The notes: generated from the letters alone by a model not told the origin. Counted from the first letter of the stretch, positions 1 to 10,324 are shown. The stretch is DNA of 64,000 bases from Demequina rhizosphaerae (GCF_000971255.1 NZ_BBMC01000010.1:42291-106290); one strand, 5' to 3'. Numbers and translations are program-made.

Positions 1-218
1 CGGACCCGCTGCTCGGCCTCAAGGAGAACGTCATCCTCGGAAAGCTCATCCCCGCTGGTACCGGCCTCGCCCAGTACCGCACGGCGACGGTCGAGCCCAC
101 CGAGGAGGCGAAGGCCAACCTGTTCCCGACCTTCGGGTACGAGGAGTGGGACGGCCAGTTCTTCGGCGAGGGCACCGGCGAGGCCGTGCCGCTCGAGGAG
201 TTCGACATCCGAGACTGA
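1..218 (+). CDS. rpoC: RNA polymerase beta' subunit, C-terminal end (partial)
   Basis: This is the last 71 codons of the beta' subunit of RNA polymerase; the rest lies upstream of the window. The reading frame opens at base 3 and ends with TGA at 216-218. The visible peptide begins [20 protein letters not shown], which matches the conserved RpoC C-terminal region, and ends in an acidic tail ([18 protein letters not shown]). The gene precedes rpsL, as in the actinobacterial rpoB-rpoC-rpsL-rpsG-fusA-tuf order. Its identity is secure; nothing can be said about the missing part. Confidence 0.97.
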   Translation, partial: DPLLGLKENVILGKLIPAGTGLAQYRTATVEPTEEAKANLFPTFGYEEWDGQFFGEGTGEAVPLEEFDIRD

Positions 219-253
219 CAACCGACGGGGCCGGGCGGGCGTGATGTCCGCTT

Positions 254-282
254 TTGACGGCGGCGCGGAGCGCAGGTATCTT
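254..282 (+). promoter_or_regulatory. Sigma-A-type promoter of the rpsL (str) operon
   Basis: A -35 hexamer TTGACG (254-259) and a -10 hexamer TATCTT (277-282) are separated by exactly 17 bases. Transcription would start near 289, giving a leader of about 130 bases before rpsL. It lies in the rpoC-rpsL gap, so the str operon can be expressed apart from rpoBC. Assigned from consensus match only. Confidence 0.75.
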
Positions 283-344
283 AGATGCTTGTGCCCGCGT
301 CGCCGGGCCCCCGAGTCGCGCCCGCGGTGCGACACCCGATGGAA

Positions 345-370
345 CGACACGCCCGGGCGCGGGGGTCGGG
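345..370 (+). promoter_or_regulatory. rpsL leader hairpin, shared with the rpsJ leader
   Basis: A two-part hairpin lies in the untranslated leader. CGAC (345-348) pairs with GTCG (365-368) and CCCG (352-355) pairs with CGGG (360-363), around a four-base loop GGCG (356-359). The 26 bases recur before rpsJ (4903-4928) with one difference, which falls in the loop. In both leaders the element sits just over 40 bases before the start codon. It is probably a regulatory RNA element common to the two operons; the mechanism is unknown. Confidence 0.6.
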
Positions 371-418
371 CCGACACGAAAAAACGTTCCCGCAGAACCA
401 CAGAGACACGGAGAAGTA

Positions 419-793
419 GTGCCTACGATTCAGCAGCTGGTCAGGAAGGGCCGCCACCCCAAGGCCTCGAAGACCAAGACCCCGGCTCTTCAGTCGAGCC
501 CCCAGCGTCGCGGCGTGTGCACGCGCGTCTACACGACCACCCCCAAGAAGCCGAACTCGGCGCTCCGCAAGGTCGCCCGTGTCCGCCTGTCGACGGGCAT
601 CGAGGTCACGGCGTACATCCCCGGTGAGGGCCACAACCTCCAGGAGCACTCGATCGTGCTCGTGCGCGGCGGTCGTGTGAAGGACCTCCCCGGTGTCCGC
701 TACAAGATCATCCGCGGCTCCCTCGACACCCAGGGTGTCAAGAACCGCAAGCAGGCTCGTAGCCGCTACGGCGCGAAGATGGAGAAGAAGTAA
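419..793 (+). CDS. rpsL: 30S ribosomal protein S12
   Basis: S12 is a 30S decoding-site protein. The 124-residue product starts at GTG 419 ([11 protein letters not shown]), preceded by GGAGAAG at 410-416; longer in-frame starts upstream would read through the leader and are rejected. Family motifs are intact: [16 protein letters not shown] and [14 protein letters not shown]. The lysines of these two motifs, where streptomycin-resistance changes usually arise, are the wild-type residues. The stop TAA overlaps the rpsG ATG by one base (TAATG), which implies translational coupling. It is the first gene of the str operon. Confidence 0.97.
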   Translation: MPTIQQLVRKGRHPKASKTKTPALQSSPQRRGVCTRVYTTTPKKPNSALRKVARVRLSTGIEVTAYIPGEGHNLQEHSIVLVRGGRVKDLPGVRYKIIRGSLDTQGVKNRKQARSRYGAKMEKK

Positions 794-1263
794 TGCCTCG
801 CAAGGGACCGGCCCCCAAGCGGCCGATCATCAACGACCCCGTCTACGGCGCGCCGGTCGTCACGCAGCTCATCAACAAGGTCCTCCTCGACGGCAAGAAG
901 TCGACCGCGGAGGCCATCGTCTACGGCGCCCTCGAGGGTGTCCGTGAGAAGTCGGGTCAGGACCCGGTCGTCGTGCTCAAGCGCGCGCTGGACAACATCC
1001 GCCCGGCCCTCGAGGTCCGCAGCCGCCGCGTCGGTGGCGCGACCTACCAGGTCCCCGTCGACGTCCGCCCCGTGCGTGCGACCACGCTCGCGCTGCGCTG
1101 GCTCGTCGACTTCTCGCGCCAGCGTCGCGAGAAGACCATGACCGAGCGCCTCATGAACGAGATCCTCGACGCGTCCAACGGCCTCGGTGCCGCGGTGAAG
1201 CGTCGCGAGGACATGCACAAGATGGCCGAGTCGAACAAGGCGTTCGCGCACTACCGCTGGTAG
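793..1263 (+). CDS. rpsG: 30S ribosomal protein S7
   Basis: S7 binds the 3' major domain of 16S rRNA and nucleates assembly of the 30S head. The product is 156 residues, the normal length, beginning [13 protein letters not shown] and ending KAFAHYRW. The start codon overlaps the rpsL stop, and the GGAGAAG inside the end of rpsL (781-787) acts as its ribosome binding site. fusA follows after 42 bases in the same operon. S7 is the usual autoregulator of str operons in other bacteria, but I see no obvious S7 mimic in the short rpsL-rpsG junction. Confidence 0.97.
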   Translation: MPRKGPAPKRPIINDPVYGAPVVTQLINKVLLDGKKSTAEAIVYGALEGVREKSGQDPVVVLKRALDNIRPALEVRSRRVGGATYQVPVDVRPVRATTLALRWLVDFSRQRREKTMTERLMNEILDASNGLGAAVKRREDMHKMAESNKAFAHYRW

Positions 1264-1305
1264 TCGGCGCACGTTCGTTCGCTCAAGAACCGAGGAGAAC
1301 CACTC

Positions 1306-3420
1306 GTGGCACAGGACGTGCTGACGGACCTCAAGCGGGTCCGCAACATCGGCATCATGGCGCACATCGACGCCGGCAAGACCACCACCACCGAGCGCAT
1401 CCTGTTCTACACGGGTGTGAACTACAAGATCGGTGAGACCCACGACGGTGCGTCGACGACCGACTGGATGGAGCAGGAGCAGGAGCGCGGCATCACCATC
1501 ACCTCCGCCGCGGTGACCTGCTTCTGGAACGACAACCAGATCAACATCATCGACACCCCGGGTCACGTGGACTTCACCGTCGAGGTCGAGCGCTCGCTGC
1601 GCGTCCTCGACGGCGCGGTCGCGGTCTTCGACGGCAAGGAGGGCGTGGAGCCCCAGTCGGAGAACGTGTGGCGCCAGGCGGACAAGTACGACGTCCCCCG
1701 CATCTGCTTCGTCAACAAGATGGACAAGCTGGGCGCGGACTTCTACTTCACCGTCGACACCATCGTGAAGCGCCTCGGCGCGAAGCCGCTCGTCATCCAG
1801 CTGCCCATCGGCGCGGAGAACGACTTCCTCGGCGTGATCGACCTGGTCGAGATGAACGCCAAGGTGTGGCCCGGCGACGCCAAGGGCGACGTGTCCATGG
1901 GTGCGTCCTACGAGACCACCGAGATCCCCGCCGACCTCGCGGACAAGGCCGAGCAGTACCGCTCGGAGCTCCTCGAGACGGTCGCGGAGTCGGACGACGA
2001 GCTGCTCGAGAAGTACCTCGGCGGCGAGGAGCTGACGATCGCCGAGATCAAGGGCGCGATCCGCAAGATGACGATCGCCTCCGAGATCTACCCGGTCCTG
2101 TGCGGCTCGGCGTTCAAGAACCGCGGCGTGCAGCCCATGCTCGACGCGGTCATCGACTACCTCCCCGGCCCGGCCGACGTGCCCGCCATCAAGGGTCACG
2201 ACGCCAAGGACGAGACGATCGAGATCGAGCGTCACGCCGACGCCGAGGAGCCCTTCGCGGCCCTCGCGTTCAAGGTCGTCTCGCACCCGTTCTTCGGCCG
2301 CCTCACCTACGTGCGCGTCTACTCCGGTCACCTCGAGACCGGTGCCCAGGTCATCAACTCGACCAAGGGCAAGAAGGAGCGCATCGGCAAGCTCTTCCAG
2401 ATGCACGCCAACAAGGAGAACCCGGTCGAGTCGATCCAGGCGGGTCACATCTACGCCGTGATCGGCCTCAAGGACACCACCACCGGTGACACCCTGTGCA
2501 ACCCGGACCACCAGGTCGTGCTGGAGTCGATGACCTTCCCGGAGCCCGTCATCGACGTGGCCATCGAGCCCAAGACCAAGGGCGACCAGGAGAAGCTGTC
2601 GACCGCGATCCAGAAGCTCGCCGAGGAGGACCCGACCTTCCGCGTGCGCCTGGACGAGGAGACCGGCCAGACCGTCATCGGCGGCATGGGCGAGCTGCAC
2701 CTCGACATCCTGGTCGACCGCATGCGCCGCGAGTTCAAGGTCGACGCGAACGTCGGCAAGCCGCAGGTCGCGTACCGCGAGACCATCCGTCAGGTCGTCG
2801 ACAAGTACGACTACACGCACAAGAAGCAGACGGGTGGCTCGGGTCAGTTCGCGAAGGTCCAGATCCGTCTGGAGCCGCTCGAGGCCGACTCCGAGGCCCT
2901 GTACGAGTTCGAGAACGCCGTGACCGGTGGTCGCGTGCCTCGCGAGTACATCCCGTCGGTCGACGCCGGCATCCAGGCCTCGATGCAGCTCGGCATCCAG
3001 GCCGGCTACCCGGTCGTGGGCGTCAAGGCGACGCTGCTCGACGGCGCGTACCACGATGTGGACTCGTCGGAGATGGCGTTCAAGATCGCCGGCTCGATGG
3101 CCTTCAAGGAGGCCGCGCGTCAGGCGAAGCCCGTGCTGCTCGAGCCGATGTTCGCCGTCGAGGTCCGTACTCCCGAGGAGTACATGGGCGACGTCATCGG
3201 CGACATCAACTCGCGTCGCGGTCAGATCCGCCAGATGTCGGACGCGTCCGGCGTCAAGGTGGTCGACGCGCTCGTGCCGCTGTCGGAGATGTTCGGCTAC
3301 GTCGGCGACCTCCGGTCGAAGACGTCCGGTCGCGCCGTCTACTCGATGGTCTTCGACAGCTACGCGGAGGTCCCGAAGGCTGTGGCCGACGAGATCATCG
3401 CGAAGACCCGGGGCGAGTAA
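1306..3420 (+). CDS. fusA: Translation elongation factor G
   Basis: EF-G is the GTPase that drives ribosomal translocation. The 704-residue product starts at GTG 1306 ([17 protein letters not shown]) with GAGGAG just upstream. The G-domain motifs are in order: AHIDAGKTT (P-loop), DTPGHVDF (G3) and NKMDKLGAD (G4). Domain IV has GGSGQFAKV and the C-terminal domain has [19 protein letters not shown]. Length and motifs are typical of the bacterial housekeeping enzyme. It lies between rpsG and tuf in the str operon. Confidence 0.97.
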   Translation: MAQDVLTDLKRVRNIGIMAHIDAGKTTTTERILFYTGVNYKIGETHDGASTTDWMEQEQERGITITSAAVTCFWNDNQINIIDTPGHVDFTVEVERSLRVLDGAVAVFDGKEGVEPQSENVWRQADKYDVPRICFVNKMDKLGADFYFTVDTIVKRLGAKPLVIQLPIGAENDFLGVIDLVEMNAKVWPGDAKGDVSMGASYETTEIPADLADKAEQYRSELLETVAESDDELLEKYLGGEELTIAEIKGAIRKMTIASEIYPVLCGSAFKNRGVQPMLDAVIDYLPGPADVPAIKGHDAKDETIEIERHADAEEPFAALAFKVVSHPFFGRLTYVRVYSGHLETGAQVINSTKGKKERIGKLFQMHANKENPVESIQAGHIYAVIGLKDTTTGDTLCNPDHQVVLESMTFPEPVIDVAIEPKTKGDQEKLSTAIQKLAEEDPTFRVRLDEETGQTVIGGMGELHLDILVDRMRREFKVDANVGKPQVAYRETIRQVVDKYDYTHKKQTGGSGQFAKVQIRLEPLEADSEALYEFENAVTGGRVPREYIPSVDAGIQASMQLGIQAGYPVVGVKATLLDGAYHDVDSSEMAFKIAGSMAFKEAARQAKPVLLEPMFAVEVRTPEEYMGDVIGDINSRRGQIRQMSDASGVKVVDALVPLSEMFGYVGDLRSKTSGRAVYSMVFDSYAEVPKAVADEIIAKTRGE

Positions 3421-3540
3421 CCCCACCGGTTGAAAATCAGGAACAATAACGACCAGTAGGGATACGCCCCGCGATGGCAGCGGTCATCGTCAATCGAATC
3501 CTCTACCCGAGTCTCACAACCCAATCAGGAGGAAGCCATC

Positions 3541-4731
3541 ATGGCTAAGGCCAAGTTCGAGCGGTCCAAGCCGCACGTGAACGTCGGCACCATCGGTCAC
3601 GTCGACCACGGTAAGACGACGCTGACCGCTGCGATCTCGAAGGTGCTGCACGACCAGTACCCGGACCTCAACCCGTTCACGCCGTTCGAGGACATCGACA
3701 AGGCTCCCGAGGAGCGCGAGCGCGGTATCACGATCAACATCGCGCACATCGAGTACCAGACCGAGAAGCGCCACTACGCCCACGTCGACGCCCCGGGTCA
3801 CGCGGACTACATCAAGAACATGATCACCGGTGCCGCTCAGATGGACGGCGCGATCCTCGTGGTCGCGGCGACCGACGGCCCGATGGCCCAGACCCGTGAG
3901 CACGTCCTGCTCGCGCGCCAGGTGGGCGTCCCCTACCTGCTCGTCGCGCTGAACAAGTCGGACATGGTCGACGACGAGGAGATCCTCGAGCTCGTCGAGG
4001 TCGAGGTGCGCGAGCTCCTCTCCTCGCAGGGCTTCGACGGCGACAACGCTCCCGTCATCCAGGTCTCGGCGCTCAAGGCGCTCGAGGGCGACGAGAAGTG
4101 GGTCAAGTCGGTCCAGGACCTCATGAACGCGGTCGACGAGTTCGTGCCGGAGCCCGTCCGCGACATGGACAAGCCCTTCCTCATGCCGATCGAGGACGTC
4201 TTCACGATCACCGGTCGTGGCACCGTCGTCACCGGCAAGGTCGAGCGCGGCAAGCTCAAGATCAACTCGGAGGTCGAGATCCTCGGCATCCGCGAGCCGC
4301 AGAAGACCACCGTCACCGGCATCGAGATGTTCCACAAGCAGATGGACGAGGCGTGGGCCGGCGAGAACTGCGGTCTGCTGCTCCGCGGCACCAAGCGCGA
4401 GGACGTCGAGCGCGGCCAGGTCGTGGTCGCCCCCGGCACCACCACGCCGCACACCCAGTTCGAGGGCAAGGTCTACATCCTCAACAAGGATGAGGGTGGC
4501 CGCCACAACCCCTTCTACACGAACTACCGTCCGCAGTTCTACATCCGCACCACGGATGTGACCGGCGTCATCACGCTGCCCGAGGGCACCGAGATGGTCA
4601 TGCCGGGTGACACCACCGAGATGTCGGTCGAGCTCATCCAGCCGATCGCCCTCGAGGAGGGTCAGGGCTTCGCGATCCGCGAGGGTGGCCGTACCGTCGG
4701 TTCCGGCACCGTCACGAAGATCGTCAAGTAG
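3541..4731 (+). CDS. tuf: Translation elongation factor Tu
   Basis: EF-Tu delivers aminoacyl-tRNA to the ribosome as a GTP complex. The 396-residue protein starts at ATG 3541 with a strong AGGAGG (3527-3532). Motifs include [14 protein letters not shown] near residues 18-31, [12 protein letters not shown] and [10 protein letters not shown], followed by the two beta-barrel domains. The 120-base gap after fusA may contain a separate promoter; TTGAAA at 3430 is a possible -35, but no convincing -10 is placed for it. A very strong hairpin (4740-4775) ends the operon. Confidence 0.98.
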   Translation: MAKAKFERSKPHVNVGTIGHVDHGKTTLTAAISKVLHDQYPDLNPFTPFEDIDKAPEERERGITINIAHIEYQTEKRHYAHVDAPGHADYIKNMITGAAQMDGAILVVAATDGPMAQTREHVLLARQVGVPYLLVALNKSDMVDDEEILELVEVEVRELLSSQGFDGDNAPVIQVSALKALEGDEKWVKSVQDLMNAVDEFVPEPVRDMDKPFLMPIEDVFTITGRGTVVTGKVERGKLKINSEVEILGIREPQKTTVTGIEMFHKQMDEAWAGENCGLLLRGTKREDVERGQVVVAPGTTTPHTQFEGKVYILNKDEGGRHNPFYTNYRPQFYIRTTDVTGVITLPEGTEMVMPGDTTEMSVELIQPIALEEGQGFAIREGGRTVGSGTVTKIVK

Positions 4732-4739
4732 TCCCACGT

Positions 4740-4775
4740 GACGCGGGGCTCGGCCTTCGGGCCGGGCCCCGCGTC
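4740..4775 (+). terminator. Terminator after tuf, 16-bp stem with TTCG loop
   Basis: A 16-bp stem (4740-4755 with 4760-4775, one T.G wobble) closes on a CTTCGG tetraloop. No T-tract follows, as is common in actinobacteria. It separates the str operon from the S10 operon. Confidence 0.85.
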
Positions 4776-4790
4776 CGTGCGTGCCTCTGG

Positions 4791-4824
4791 CTGGCGCAGC
4801 CGTCCGGAATATGGCACAATATTC
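4791..4824 (+). promoter_or_regulatory. Possible promoter and AT-rich inverted repeat before rpsJ
   Basis: This AT-rich patch contains the inverted repeat GAATAT (4807-4812) / ATATTC (4819-4824). A weak promoter reading is CTGGCG (4791-4796), 18 bases, CACAAT (4815-4820). It would give an rpsJ leader of about 140 bases containing the hairpin at 4903-4928. The hexamers are poor, so the assignment is tentative. Confidence 0.4.
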
Positions 4825-4902
4825 AGGTTGCCTATCGCGGGCAGCCGCACCTTCACCCACGGCCCGACAGAAATGTCCAGGCGCACGTGTGTCGCCGATG
4901 AG

Positions 4903-4928
4903 CGACACGCCCGAGCGCGGGGGTCGGG
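4903..4928 (+). promoter_or_regulatory. rpsJ leader hairpin, copy of the rpsL leader element
   Basis: The same two-part hairpin as at 345-370. CGAC (4903-4906) pairs with GTCG (4923-4926) and CCCG (4910-4913) with CGGG (4918-4921), around the loop AGCG (4914-4917). The only change from the rpsL copy (A for G) is in the loop, so the stems are kept. It ends 42 bases before the rpsJ ATG. Confidence 0.6.
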
Positions 4929-4970
4929 GTGATGACCATAGTTGTAACGAGAGATAAGGCAGACCACGCC

Positions 4971-5279
4971 ATGGCGGGACAGAAGATCCGCATTCGGCTG
5001 AAGAGCTACGACCACGAGGTCATCGACTCTTCGGCCCGCAAGATCGTCGAGACGGTCACGCGCGCCGGTGCGTCGGTGGTGGGCCCCGTGCCGCTGCCGA
5101 CCGAGAAGAACGTGTTCTGTGTGATCCGTTCGCCCCACAAGTACAAGGACTCCCGCGAGCACTTCGAGATGCGCACGCACAAGCGCCTCATCGACATCGT
5201 GGACCCGACGCCCAAGGCCGTCGACTCGCTCATGCGTCTCGACCTGCCCGCGGACGTCAACATCGAGATCAAGCTCTAA
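4971..5279 (+). CDS. rpsJ: 30S ribosomal protein S10
   Basis: S10 is a 30S head protein that also binds NusB in antitermination complexes in other bacteria. I start it at ATG 4971 ([20 protein letters not shown]), giving 102 residues, the family length. An upstream ATG at 4932 would add 13 non-conserved residues encoded by leader sequence. The ribosome binding site is weak (AAGG at 4956-4959). It is the first gene of the S10 operon; rplC follows after 42 bases. Confidence 0.96.
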   Translation: MAGQKIRIRLKSYDHEVIDSSARKIVETVTRAGASVVGPVPLPTEKNVFCVIRSPHKYKDSREHFEMRTHKRLIDIVDPTPKAVDSLMRLDLPADVNIEIKL

Positions 5280-5321
5280 CGAGCGCCAGAAGTACGCAGA
5301 GAAGTTAGGACTTCCACCATC

Positions 5322-5984
5322 ATGACTACGACTTCCAATGCCCAGCGCGCGGTCACCGCGCTGCTCGGTACGAAGCTGGGCATGACGCAGGTGTGGGACG
5401 CCGAGGGCCGCGTTGTGCCCGTCACGGTGATCCAGGTCGACACCAACGTCATCACCCAGGTGCGGGACGCCGAGCGCGACGGCTACGAGGCTGTTCAGCT
5501 CGCCTTCGGCGCCGTCGACCCGCGCCGCGTCACCAACCCGCTCAAGGGCCACTTCGAGGCCGCCGGCGTCACGCCGCGCCGCCACGTCGCCGAGGTCCGC
5601 ACCGCGAACGCGTCCGAGTACGCGCTCGGCCAGGAGATCACCGCCGAGGTGTTCGAGGCCGGCCAGCTCGTCGACGTCACGGGCACCACCAAGGGCAAGG
5701 GCACCGCCGGTGTCATGAAGCGCCACGGCTTCTCCGGCGTGGGCGCCTCGCACGGTGCGCACCGCAACCACCGCAAGCCGGGCTCCATCGGTGGCGCGTC
5801 GACGCCTTCGCGCGTCTTCCGCGGCCTCAAGATGGCCGGCCGCATGGGCAACGCCCGCAAGACCGTCCAGAACCTGCGCGTCCACTCGGTGGACGCCGCG
5901 AAGGGTCTCGTGCTCGTCAAGGGCGCGGTTCCCGGCAACAAGGGCGGCGTCGTTCTCATCCGCTCCGCCGTGAAGGGCGCGTGA
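5322..5984 (+). CDS. rplC: 50S ribosomal protein L3
   Basis: L3 is an early-assembly 50S protein whose loop reaches the peptidyl-transferase centre. The 220-residue product shows [21 protein letters not shown] near the N-terminus and the conserved loop region [19 protein letters not shown] around residues 145-163. The N-terminus ([13 protein letters not shown]) is slightly longer than in E. coli, as is usual in actinobacteria. It is followed five bases later by rplD. Confidence 0.97.
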   Translation: MTTTSNAQRAVTALLGTKLGMTQVWDAEGRVVPVTVIQVDTNVITQVRDAERDGYEAVQLAFGAVDPRRVTNPLKGHFEAAGVTPRRHVAEVRTANASEYALGQEITAEVFEAGQLVDVTGTTKGKGTAGVMKRHGFSGVGASHGAHRNHRKPGSIGGASTPSRVFRGLKMAGRMGNARKTVQNLRVHSVDAAKGLVLVKGAVPGNKGGVVLIRSAVKGA

Positions 5985-5989
5985 TCACC

Positions 5990-6637
5990 ATGGCCAACAC
6001 CAAGACCGTCGACCTGCCCGCAGAGATCTTCGACGTCGACACCAACGTGCCGCTCATCCACCAGGTGGTCGTGGCGCAGCTGGCTGCCGCTCGTCAGGGC
6101 ACGCACGCCACCAAGACCCGCGGCGAGGTCCGCGGCGGTGGCAAGAAGCCGTACAAGCAGAAGGGCACCGGTCGCGCCCGCCAGGGTTCGACCCGCGCGC
6201 CGCAGTTCGCCGGCGGTGGCACCGTCCACGGCCCGCAGCCCCGCGACTACTCGCAGCGCACCCCCAAGAAGATGAAGGCCGCCGCCCTCCGCGGTGCCCT
6301 CTCCGACCGCGCCCGCGCTGGCCGCGTGCACGTCGTCGAGGGCCTCGTGTCCGGCGACGCCCCCTCGACCAAGGCCGCCCTCGAGGCGCTTGCCGCCCTC
6401 ACCTCGGGCCGTAGCGCGCTCGTCGTCACGGACCGCACCGACGAGCTCACCTGGCTCTCGCTGCGCAACGCCGCCGACGTGCACCTCATCGCGGTCGACC
6501 AGCTCAACACCTACGACGTGCTCGTGAACGACGACACGGTCTTCACGCGCGCCGCGTTCGACGCGTTCGTCGCGGGCCCGGCCACGGGCAAGTCCGCGAA
6601 GGCCGTCGCGACGGAGTCCGAGGCGGAGGAGAAGTAA
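5990..6637 (+). CDS. rplD: 50S ribosomal protein L4
   Basis: L4 lines the exit tunnel and, in E. coli, represses its own operon. Starting at ATG 5990 gives 215 residues ([16 protein letters not shown]). The conserved extended loop is present: [20 protein letters not shown] around residues 60-79, then [14 protein letters not shown] reading frame open further upstream overlaps rplC and is not used. The C-terminus ends in an acidic tail (ESEAEEK). It lies between rplC and rplW. Confidence 0.96.
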   Translation: MANTKTVDLPAEIFDVDTNVPLIHQVVVAQLAAARQGTHATKTRGEVRGGGKKPYKQKGTGRARQGSTRAPQFAGGGTVHGPQPRDYSQRTPKKMKAAALRGALSDRARAGRVHVVEGLVSGDAPSTKAALEALAALTSGRSALVVTDRTDELTWLSLRNAADVHLIAVDQLNTYDVLVNDDTVFTRAAFDAFVAGPATGKSAKAVATESEAEEK

Positions 6638-6638
6638 C

Positions 6639-6944
6639 GTGACCACGCTGAACAAGGACCCCCGCGACATCATCGTCCGCCCGATCGTCTCCGAGAAGAC
6701 GTACGGCCTCATGGACGAGGGCAAGTACACCTTCGAGGTGGACCCCCGCTCGAACAAGACCGAGATCAAGATCGCCATCGAGCAGATCTTCGGTGTCAAG
6801 GTCGCGTCCGTGAACACCATCAACCGCAAGGGCAAGGCGCGCCGCACCCGCTTCGGCCTGGGCAAGCGCAAGGACGTCAAGCGCGCGATCGTCACCATCG
6901 CCGGCGACGCGGGCATCGACATCTTCAGCGGCCAGGCCGGCTAG
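6639..6944 (+). CDS. rplW: 50S ribosomal protein L23
   Basis: L23 sits at the tunnel exit and is the docking site for trigger factor and SRP. The product is 101 residues ([21 protein letters not shown]) starting at GTG 6639, one base after the rplD stop. The family segments [25 protein letters not shown] and [22 protein letters not shown] are all present. The gene is tightly packed in the S10 operon. Confidence 0.97.
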   Translation: MTTLNKDPRDIIVRPIVSEKTYGLMDEGKYTFEVDPRSNKTEIKIAIEQIFGVKVASVNTINRKGKARRTRFGLGKRKDVKRAIVTIAGDAGIDIFSGQAG

Positions 6945-6962
6945 AAGGACAGGTAAGCACTC

Positions 6963-7802
6963 ATGGCTATTCGCAAGTACAAGCCGACGACGCCGGGCCG
7001 CCGTGGCTCGTCCGTCGCCGACTTCGTCGAGGTCACCCGTTCGGAGCCCGAGAAGTCGCTCGTCCGCCCGCTGCACAAGAAGGGCGGCCGTAACAACACC
7101 GGTCGCATCACCACCCGTCACCAGGGTGGCGGTCACAAGCGTGCCTACCGCGTGATCGACTTCCGTCGTCACGACAAGGACGGCGTGCCCGCGACCGTCG
7201 CGCACATCGAGTACGACCCCAACCGCACCGCCCGCATCGCGCTCCTGCACTACGCGGACGGCGAGAAGCGCTACATCATCGCCCCCGAGAAGCTCGGTCA
7301 GGGCGACCGCGTGGAGGCCGGCGCCGGCGCCGACATCAAGCCCGGCAACAACCTCCCGCTGCGCAACATCCCCGTCGGTACGGTCATCCACGCGATCGAG
7401 CTCAAGCCGGGCGGCGGCGCCAAGATCGCCCGCTCGGCCGGTGCCTCGGTCCAGCTCGTGGCGAAGGACGGCCCGTACGCGCAGCTGCGCATGCCGTCGG
7501 GCGAGATCCGCAACGTCGACGCGCGCTGCCGCGCGACCGTCGGCGAGGTGGGCAACGCCGAGCAGTCCAACATCAACTGGGGCAAGGCCGGCCGCATGCG
7601 CTGGAAGGGCAAGCGCCCGACCGTCCGCGGTGTCGTCATGAACCCGGTGGACCACCCGCACGGTGGTGGTGAGGGCAAGACCTCCGGTGGTCGCCACCCG
7701 GTCTCGCCGTGGGGCAAGCCCGAGGGCCGCACCCGCAAGCCCAACAAGGAAAGCGACAAGCTCATCGTGCGTCGCCGCAAGACTGGCAAGAACAAGCGAT
7801 AA
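6963..7802 (+). CDS. rplB: 50S ribosomal protein L2
   Basis: L2 is one of the largest 50S proteins and is needed for subunit joining and peptidyl-transferase activity. The 279-residue product begins [20 protein letters not shown]. It contains the diagnostic C-terminal motif [13 protein letters not shown], which includes the histidine linked to activity, followed by a basic tail ending [10 protein letters not shown]. The ribosome binding site is AGGACAGG just upstream. rpsS follows after 12 bases. Confidence 0.98.
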   Translation: MAIRKYKPTTPGRRGSSVADFVEVTRSEPEKSLVRPLHKKGGRNNTGRITTRHQGGGHKRAYRVIDFRRHDKDGVPATVAHIEYDPNRTARIALLHYADGEKRYIIAPEKLGQGDRVEAGAGADIKPGNNLPLRNIPVGTVIHAIELKPGGGAKIARSAGASVQLVAKDGPYAQLRMPSGEIRNVDARCRATVGEVGNAEQSNINWGKAGRMRWKGKRPTVRGVVMNPVDHPHGGGEGKTSGGRHPVSPWGKPEGRTRKPNKESDKLIVRRRKTGKNKR

Positions 7803-7814
7803 GGGAGCCTGGAC

Positions 7815-8093
7815 ATGCCTCGTAGCCTCAAGAAGGGCCCCTTCGTCGACGACCACCTTCAGAAGAAGGTGGACGCCCAGAACGATGCGGGCACGAAGAA
7901 CGTCATCAAGACCTGGTCGCGTCGTTCGGTCATCACGCCGGACTTCCTGGGTCACACCTTTGCCGTGCACGACGGCCGCAAGCACGTCCCGGTGTTCGTC
8001 ACCGAGTCGATGGTCGGCCACAAGCTGGGCGAGTTCGCCCCCACGCGCACGTTCAAGGGCCACGTCAAGGACGACCGCAAGGGCCGCCGCTAA
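7815..8093 (+). CDS. rpsS: 30S ribosomal protein S19
   Basis: S19 is a 30S head protein that contacts the 50S subunit through bridge B1a. It is 92 residues, the usual length: [18 protein letters not shown] at the start, then [30 protein letters not shown]. The gene contains a near-match to the dispersed 10-mer (GAACGATGCG at 7880), read as Gln-Asn-Asp-Ala. It lies between rplB and rplV. Confidence 0.97.
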   Translation: MPRSLKKGPFVDDHLQKKVDAQNDAGTKNVIKTWSRRSVITPDFLGHTFAVHDGRKHVPVFVTESMVGHKLGEFAPTRTFKGHVKDDRKGRR

Positions 8094-8124
8094 GGCGCCC
8101 GAGCGAAGTAAGAGGAGTTAGAAC

Positions 8125-8484
8125 ATGGAAGCCAAGGCGCAGACGCGGTACATCCGCGTGACCGCCCAGAAGGCTCGCCGCGTCGTGAACCTGGTCCGTG
8201 GTCAGAACGCCGTGGAGGCCTCGGCCTCGCTGAAGTTCCAGCCGCAGGCCGTCGCGACCGATGTGCGCAAGCTCATCGACTCGGCGATCGCCAACGCGCG
8301 TGTGAAGGCCGACCAGGCCGGCGAGCGCTTCGACGAGCGCGAGCTCGTCATCAAGGAGATCTACGTGGACGAGGGTCCGACCATGAAGCGCATCCAGCCG
8401 CGCGCTCAGGGTCGTGCCAACCGCATCCTCAAGCGCTCCTGCCACATCACCGTCACCGTCGCGACCCCGGTCGCTGCCAAGTAA
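8125..8484 (+). CDS. rplV: 50S ribosomal protein L22
   Basis: L22 contributes a beta-hairpin to the exit tunnel. The 119-residue product starts at ATG 8125 behind AGGAG. Recognisable segments are [22 protein letters not shown] and the tunnel hairpin region [21 protein letters not shown] near residues 75-95. Length is normal. It is followed after 11 bases by rpsC. Confidence 0.97.
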   Translation: MEAKAQTRYIRVTAQKARRVVNLVRGQNAVEASASLKFQPQAVATDVRKLIDSAIANARVKADQAGERFDERELVIKEIYVDEGPTMKRIQPRAQGRANRILKRSCHITVTVATPVAAK

Positions 8485-8495
8485 GGGGCCAAGTA

Positions 8496-9308
8496 ATGGG
8501 ACAGAAGGTCAACCCCCACGGCTACCGCCTGGGCATCACGACCGACCACCGTTCGCGCTGGTTCGCCGACTCGACCAAGAAGGGCGAGCGGTACCGCGAC
8601 TACGTGAACGAGGACGTCAAGATCCGCAAGATGATGTCGGAGGGCCTCGAGCGCGCCGGCGTGTCGAAGGTCGAGATCGAGCGCACCCGTGAGCGCGTTC
8701 GCGTCGACCTGCACACCGCGCGTCCGGGCATCGTCATCGGCCGCCGCGGCGCCGAGGCCGACAAGCTTCGCGCCAACCTCGAGAAGCTGACGGGCAAGCA
8801 GGTCCAGCTCAACATCCTCGAGGTCAAGAACGCCGAGGTCGACGCCCAGCTCGTCGCGCAGGGCATCGCGGAGCAGCTCGCCTCGCGCGTGTCGTTCCGT
8901 CGCGCCATGCGCAAGGGCATCCAGTCCGCGCTCCGCGCGGGTGCCAAGGGCATCCGTGTGCAGTGCTCGGGCCGTCTCGGCGGCGCCGAGATGTCGCGCT
9001 CGGAGTTCTACCGCGAGGGCCGCGTGCCGCTGCACACGCTCCGCGCGAACATCGACTACGGCTTCTTCGAGGCCCGCACCACCTTCGGCCAGATCGGCGT
9101 GAAGGTGTGGATCTACAAGGGCGACATGACGGAGAAGGAGTGGGCCGCCGAGCAGGCGAAGGCCCCCCGTCCGCAGCGTGGCCGTGGTCGTGGCGACCGC
9201 GGTGACCGCGGCCCGCGTCGTGACTCCGCCCCCCGCCAGTCCGAGGCCCCCGCGGCCGAGGCCCCCGCTGCCGAGGCCCCCGCGGCCGAGGCCGGTAAGG
9301 AGAGCTGA
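8496..9308 (+). CDS. rpsC: 30S ribosomal protein S3 with Pro-Ala-Glu tail
   Basis: S3 lies at the mRNA entry site. The protein is 270 residues: an N-terminal KH domain ([20 protein letters not shown], residues about 76-95) and the S3 C-terminal domain ending near KVWIYKGDM. Beyond residue about 215 comes a basic [14 protein letters not shown] stretch and then a low-complexity acidic tail with the repeat [17 protein letters not shown]. Such tails occur in high-GC actinobacteria and are presumably unstructured. rplP starts two bases after the stop. Confidence 0.97.
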   Translation: MGQKVNPHGYRLGITTDHRSRWFADSTKKGERYRDYVNEDVKIRKMMSEGLERAGVSKVEIERTRERVRVDLHTARPGIVIGRRGAEADKLRANLEKLTGKQVQLNILEVKNAEVDAQLVAQGIAEQLASRVSFRRAMRKGIQSALRAGAKGIRVQCSGRLGGAEMSRSEFYREGRVPLHTLRANIDYGFFEARTTFGQIGVKVWIYKGDMTEKEWAAEQAKAPRPQRGRGRGDRGDRGPRRDSAPRQSEAPAAEAPAAEAPAAEAGKES

Positions 9309-9310
9309 CA

Positions 9311-9730
9311 ATGCTTATCCCCCGTCGAGTGAAGCACCGCAAGCAGCACCACCCGAAGCGTTCGGGCGCCGCGACCGGTGGCACCACCATCGCCTTCGGT
9401 GACTTCGGCATCCAGGCTCTCGAGCCCGCCTACGTCACCAACCGCCAGATCGAGGCGGCCCGTATCGCGATGACCCGCCACATCAAGCGTGGCGGAAAGG
9501 TCTGGATCAACATCTACCCGGACCGTCCCCTGACCAAGAAGCCCGCCGAGGTCCGCATGGGCTCCGGCAAGGGCTCGCCCGAGTGGTGGGTCGCCAACGT
9601 CAAGCCGGGTCGAGTGATGTTCGAGCTCGCCGGCGTGCCGGAGGAGCTTGCCCGCGAGGCCATGCGCCGCGCGCAGCACAAGCTGCCCATGAAGACCCGT
9701 TTCGTTTCCCGTGAGGGTGGTGACATCTAA
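9311..9730 (+). CDS. rplP: 50S ribosomal protein L16
   Basis: L16 organises the A-site region of the 50S subunit. The product is 139 residues: [19 protein letters not shown], then [39 protein letters not shown] and a C-terminal [12 protein letters not shown]. The stop TAA overlaps the ATG of rpmC by one base, the same TAATG junction as in rpsL-rpsG. Confidence 0.97.
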   Translation: MLIPRRVKHRKQHHPKRSGAATGGTTIAFGDFGIQALEPAYVTNRQIEAARIAMTRHIKRGGKVWINIYPDRPLTKKPAEVRMGSGKGSPEWWVANVKPGRVMFELAGVPEELAREAMRRAQHKLPMKTRFVSREGGDI

Positions 9731-9969
9731 TGGCCATCGGTACCAAGGACCTCATGCCGTCCGAGCTGGACGCCATGGAGAACGAGCGCCTCGTGGAGGA
9801 GCTGAAGAAGGCCAAGGAGGAGCTGTTCAACCTGCGCTTCCAGTCGGCCACCGGTCAGCTCGAGAACCACGGTCGCCTCAAGGCCGTCAAGCGCGACATC
9901 GCTCGCATCTACACGATCCTGCGTGAGCGTGAGCTCGGGATCCGTACCGCGCCCTCCGCGAAGGCTTAA
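9730..9969 (+). CDS. rpmC: 50S ribosomal protein L29
   Basis: L29 is a small two-helix protein at the tunnel exit beside L23. The product is 79 residues, with the L29 core [20 protein letters not shown] and [20 protein letters not shown], then [14 protein letters not shown]. The C-terminal extension (IRTAPSAKA) is typical of actinobacteria. It overlaps rplP by one base and is followed nine bases later by rpsQ. Confidence 0.96.
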   Translation: MAIGTKDLMPSELDAMENERLVEELKKAKEELFNLRFQSATGQLENHGRLKAVKRDIARIYTILRERELGIRTAPSAKA

Positions 9970-9978
9970 GGAACAGAT

Positions 9979-10266
9979 ATGTCGACCAAGAAGCACACGA
10001 CGGCGACCGAGGAGCACCGCGCCTACCGCAAGACGCGCCGCGGCTACGTGACGTCGGACAAGATGGACAAGACCATCACCGTGGAGATCGAGGACCGCGT
10101 CAAGCACCCGCTCTACGGCAAGGTCATGCGCCGCACCAGCAAGATCAAGGCCCACGACGAGGCCAACACCGCCGGCATCGGCGACCTCGTCGTCGTGATG
10201 GAGACCCGCCCGCTGTCCGCTTCCAAGCGGTGGCGCCTGGTCGAGATCGTCGAGAAGGCCAAGTAA
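9979..10266 (+). CDS. rpsQ: 30S ribosomal protein S17
   Basis: S17 is a primary 16S rRNA binding protein with an OB fold. The 95-residue product has an N-terminal extension ([18 protein letters not shown]) before the conserved [20 protein letters not shown] and [17 protein letters not shown]. It is the last gene of the S10 cluster; a 58-base gap with a new AGGAGA ribosome binding site precedes rplN. Confidence 0.96.
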   Translation: MSTKKHTTATEEHRAYRKTRRGYVTSDKMDKTITVEIEDRVKHPLYGKVMRRTSKIKAHDEANTAGIGDLVVVMETRPLSASKRWRLVEIVEKAK

Positions 10267-10324
10267 CTAGGTTCGACCAGGCTCGCTGAGGAATCGGCGA
10301 GAACCAGACGACAGGAGACAAGAC

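Noticed and set aside
766..3426. Very long open frame on the minus strand opposite rpsG and fusA (886 codons)
   Set aside because: It is the antisense shadow of conserved genes in GC-rich DNA; its translation is Arg/Leu/Asp/Val-biased with no recognisable domain. The same applies to the other long antisense frames, for example 3514-4908 and 14690-15970.
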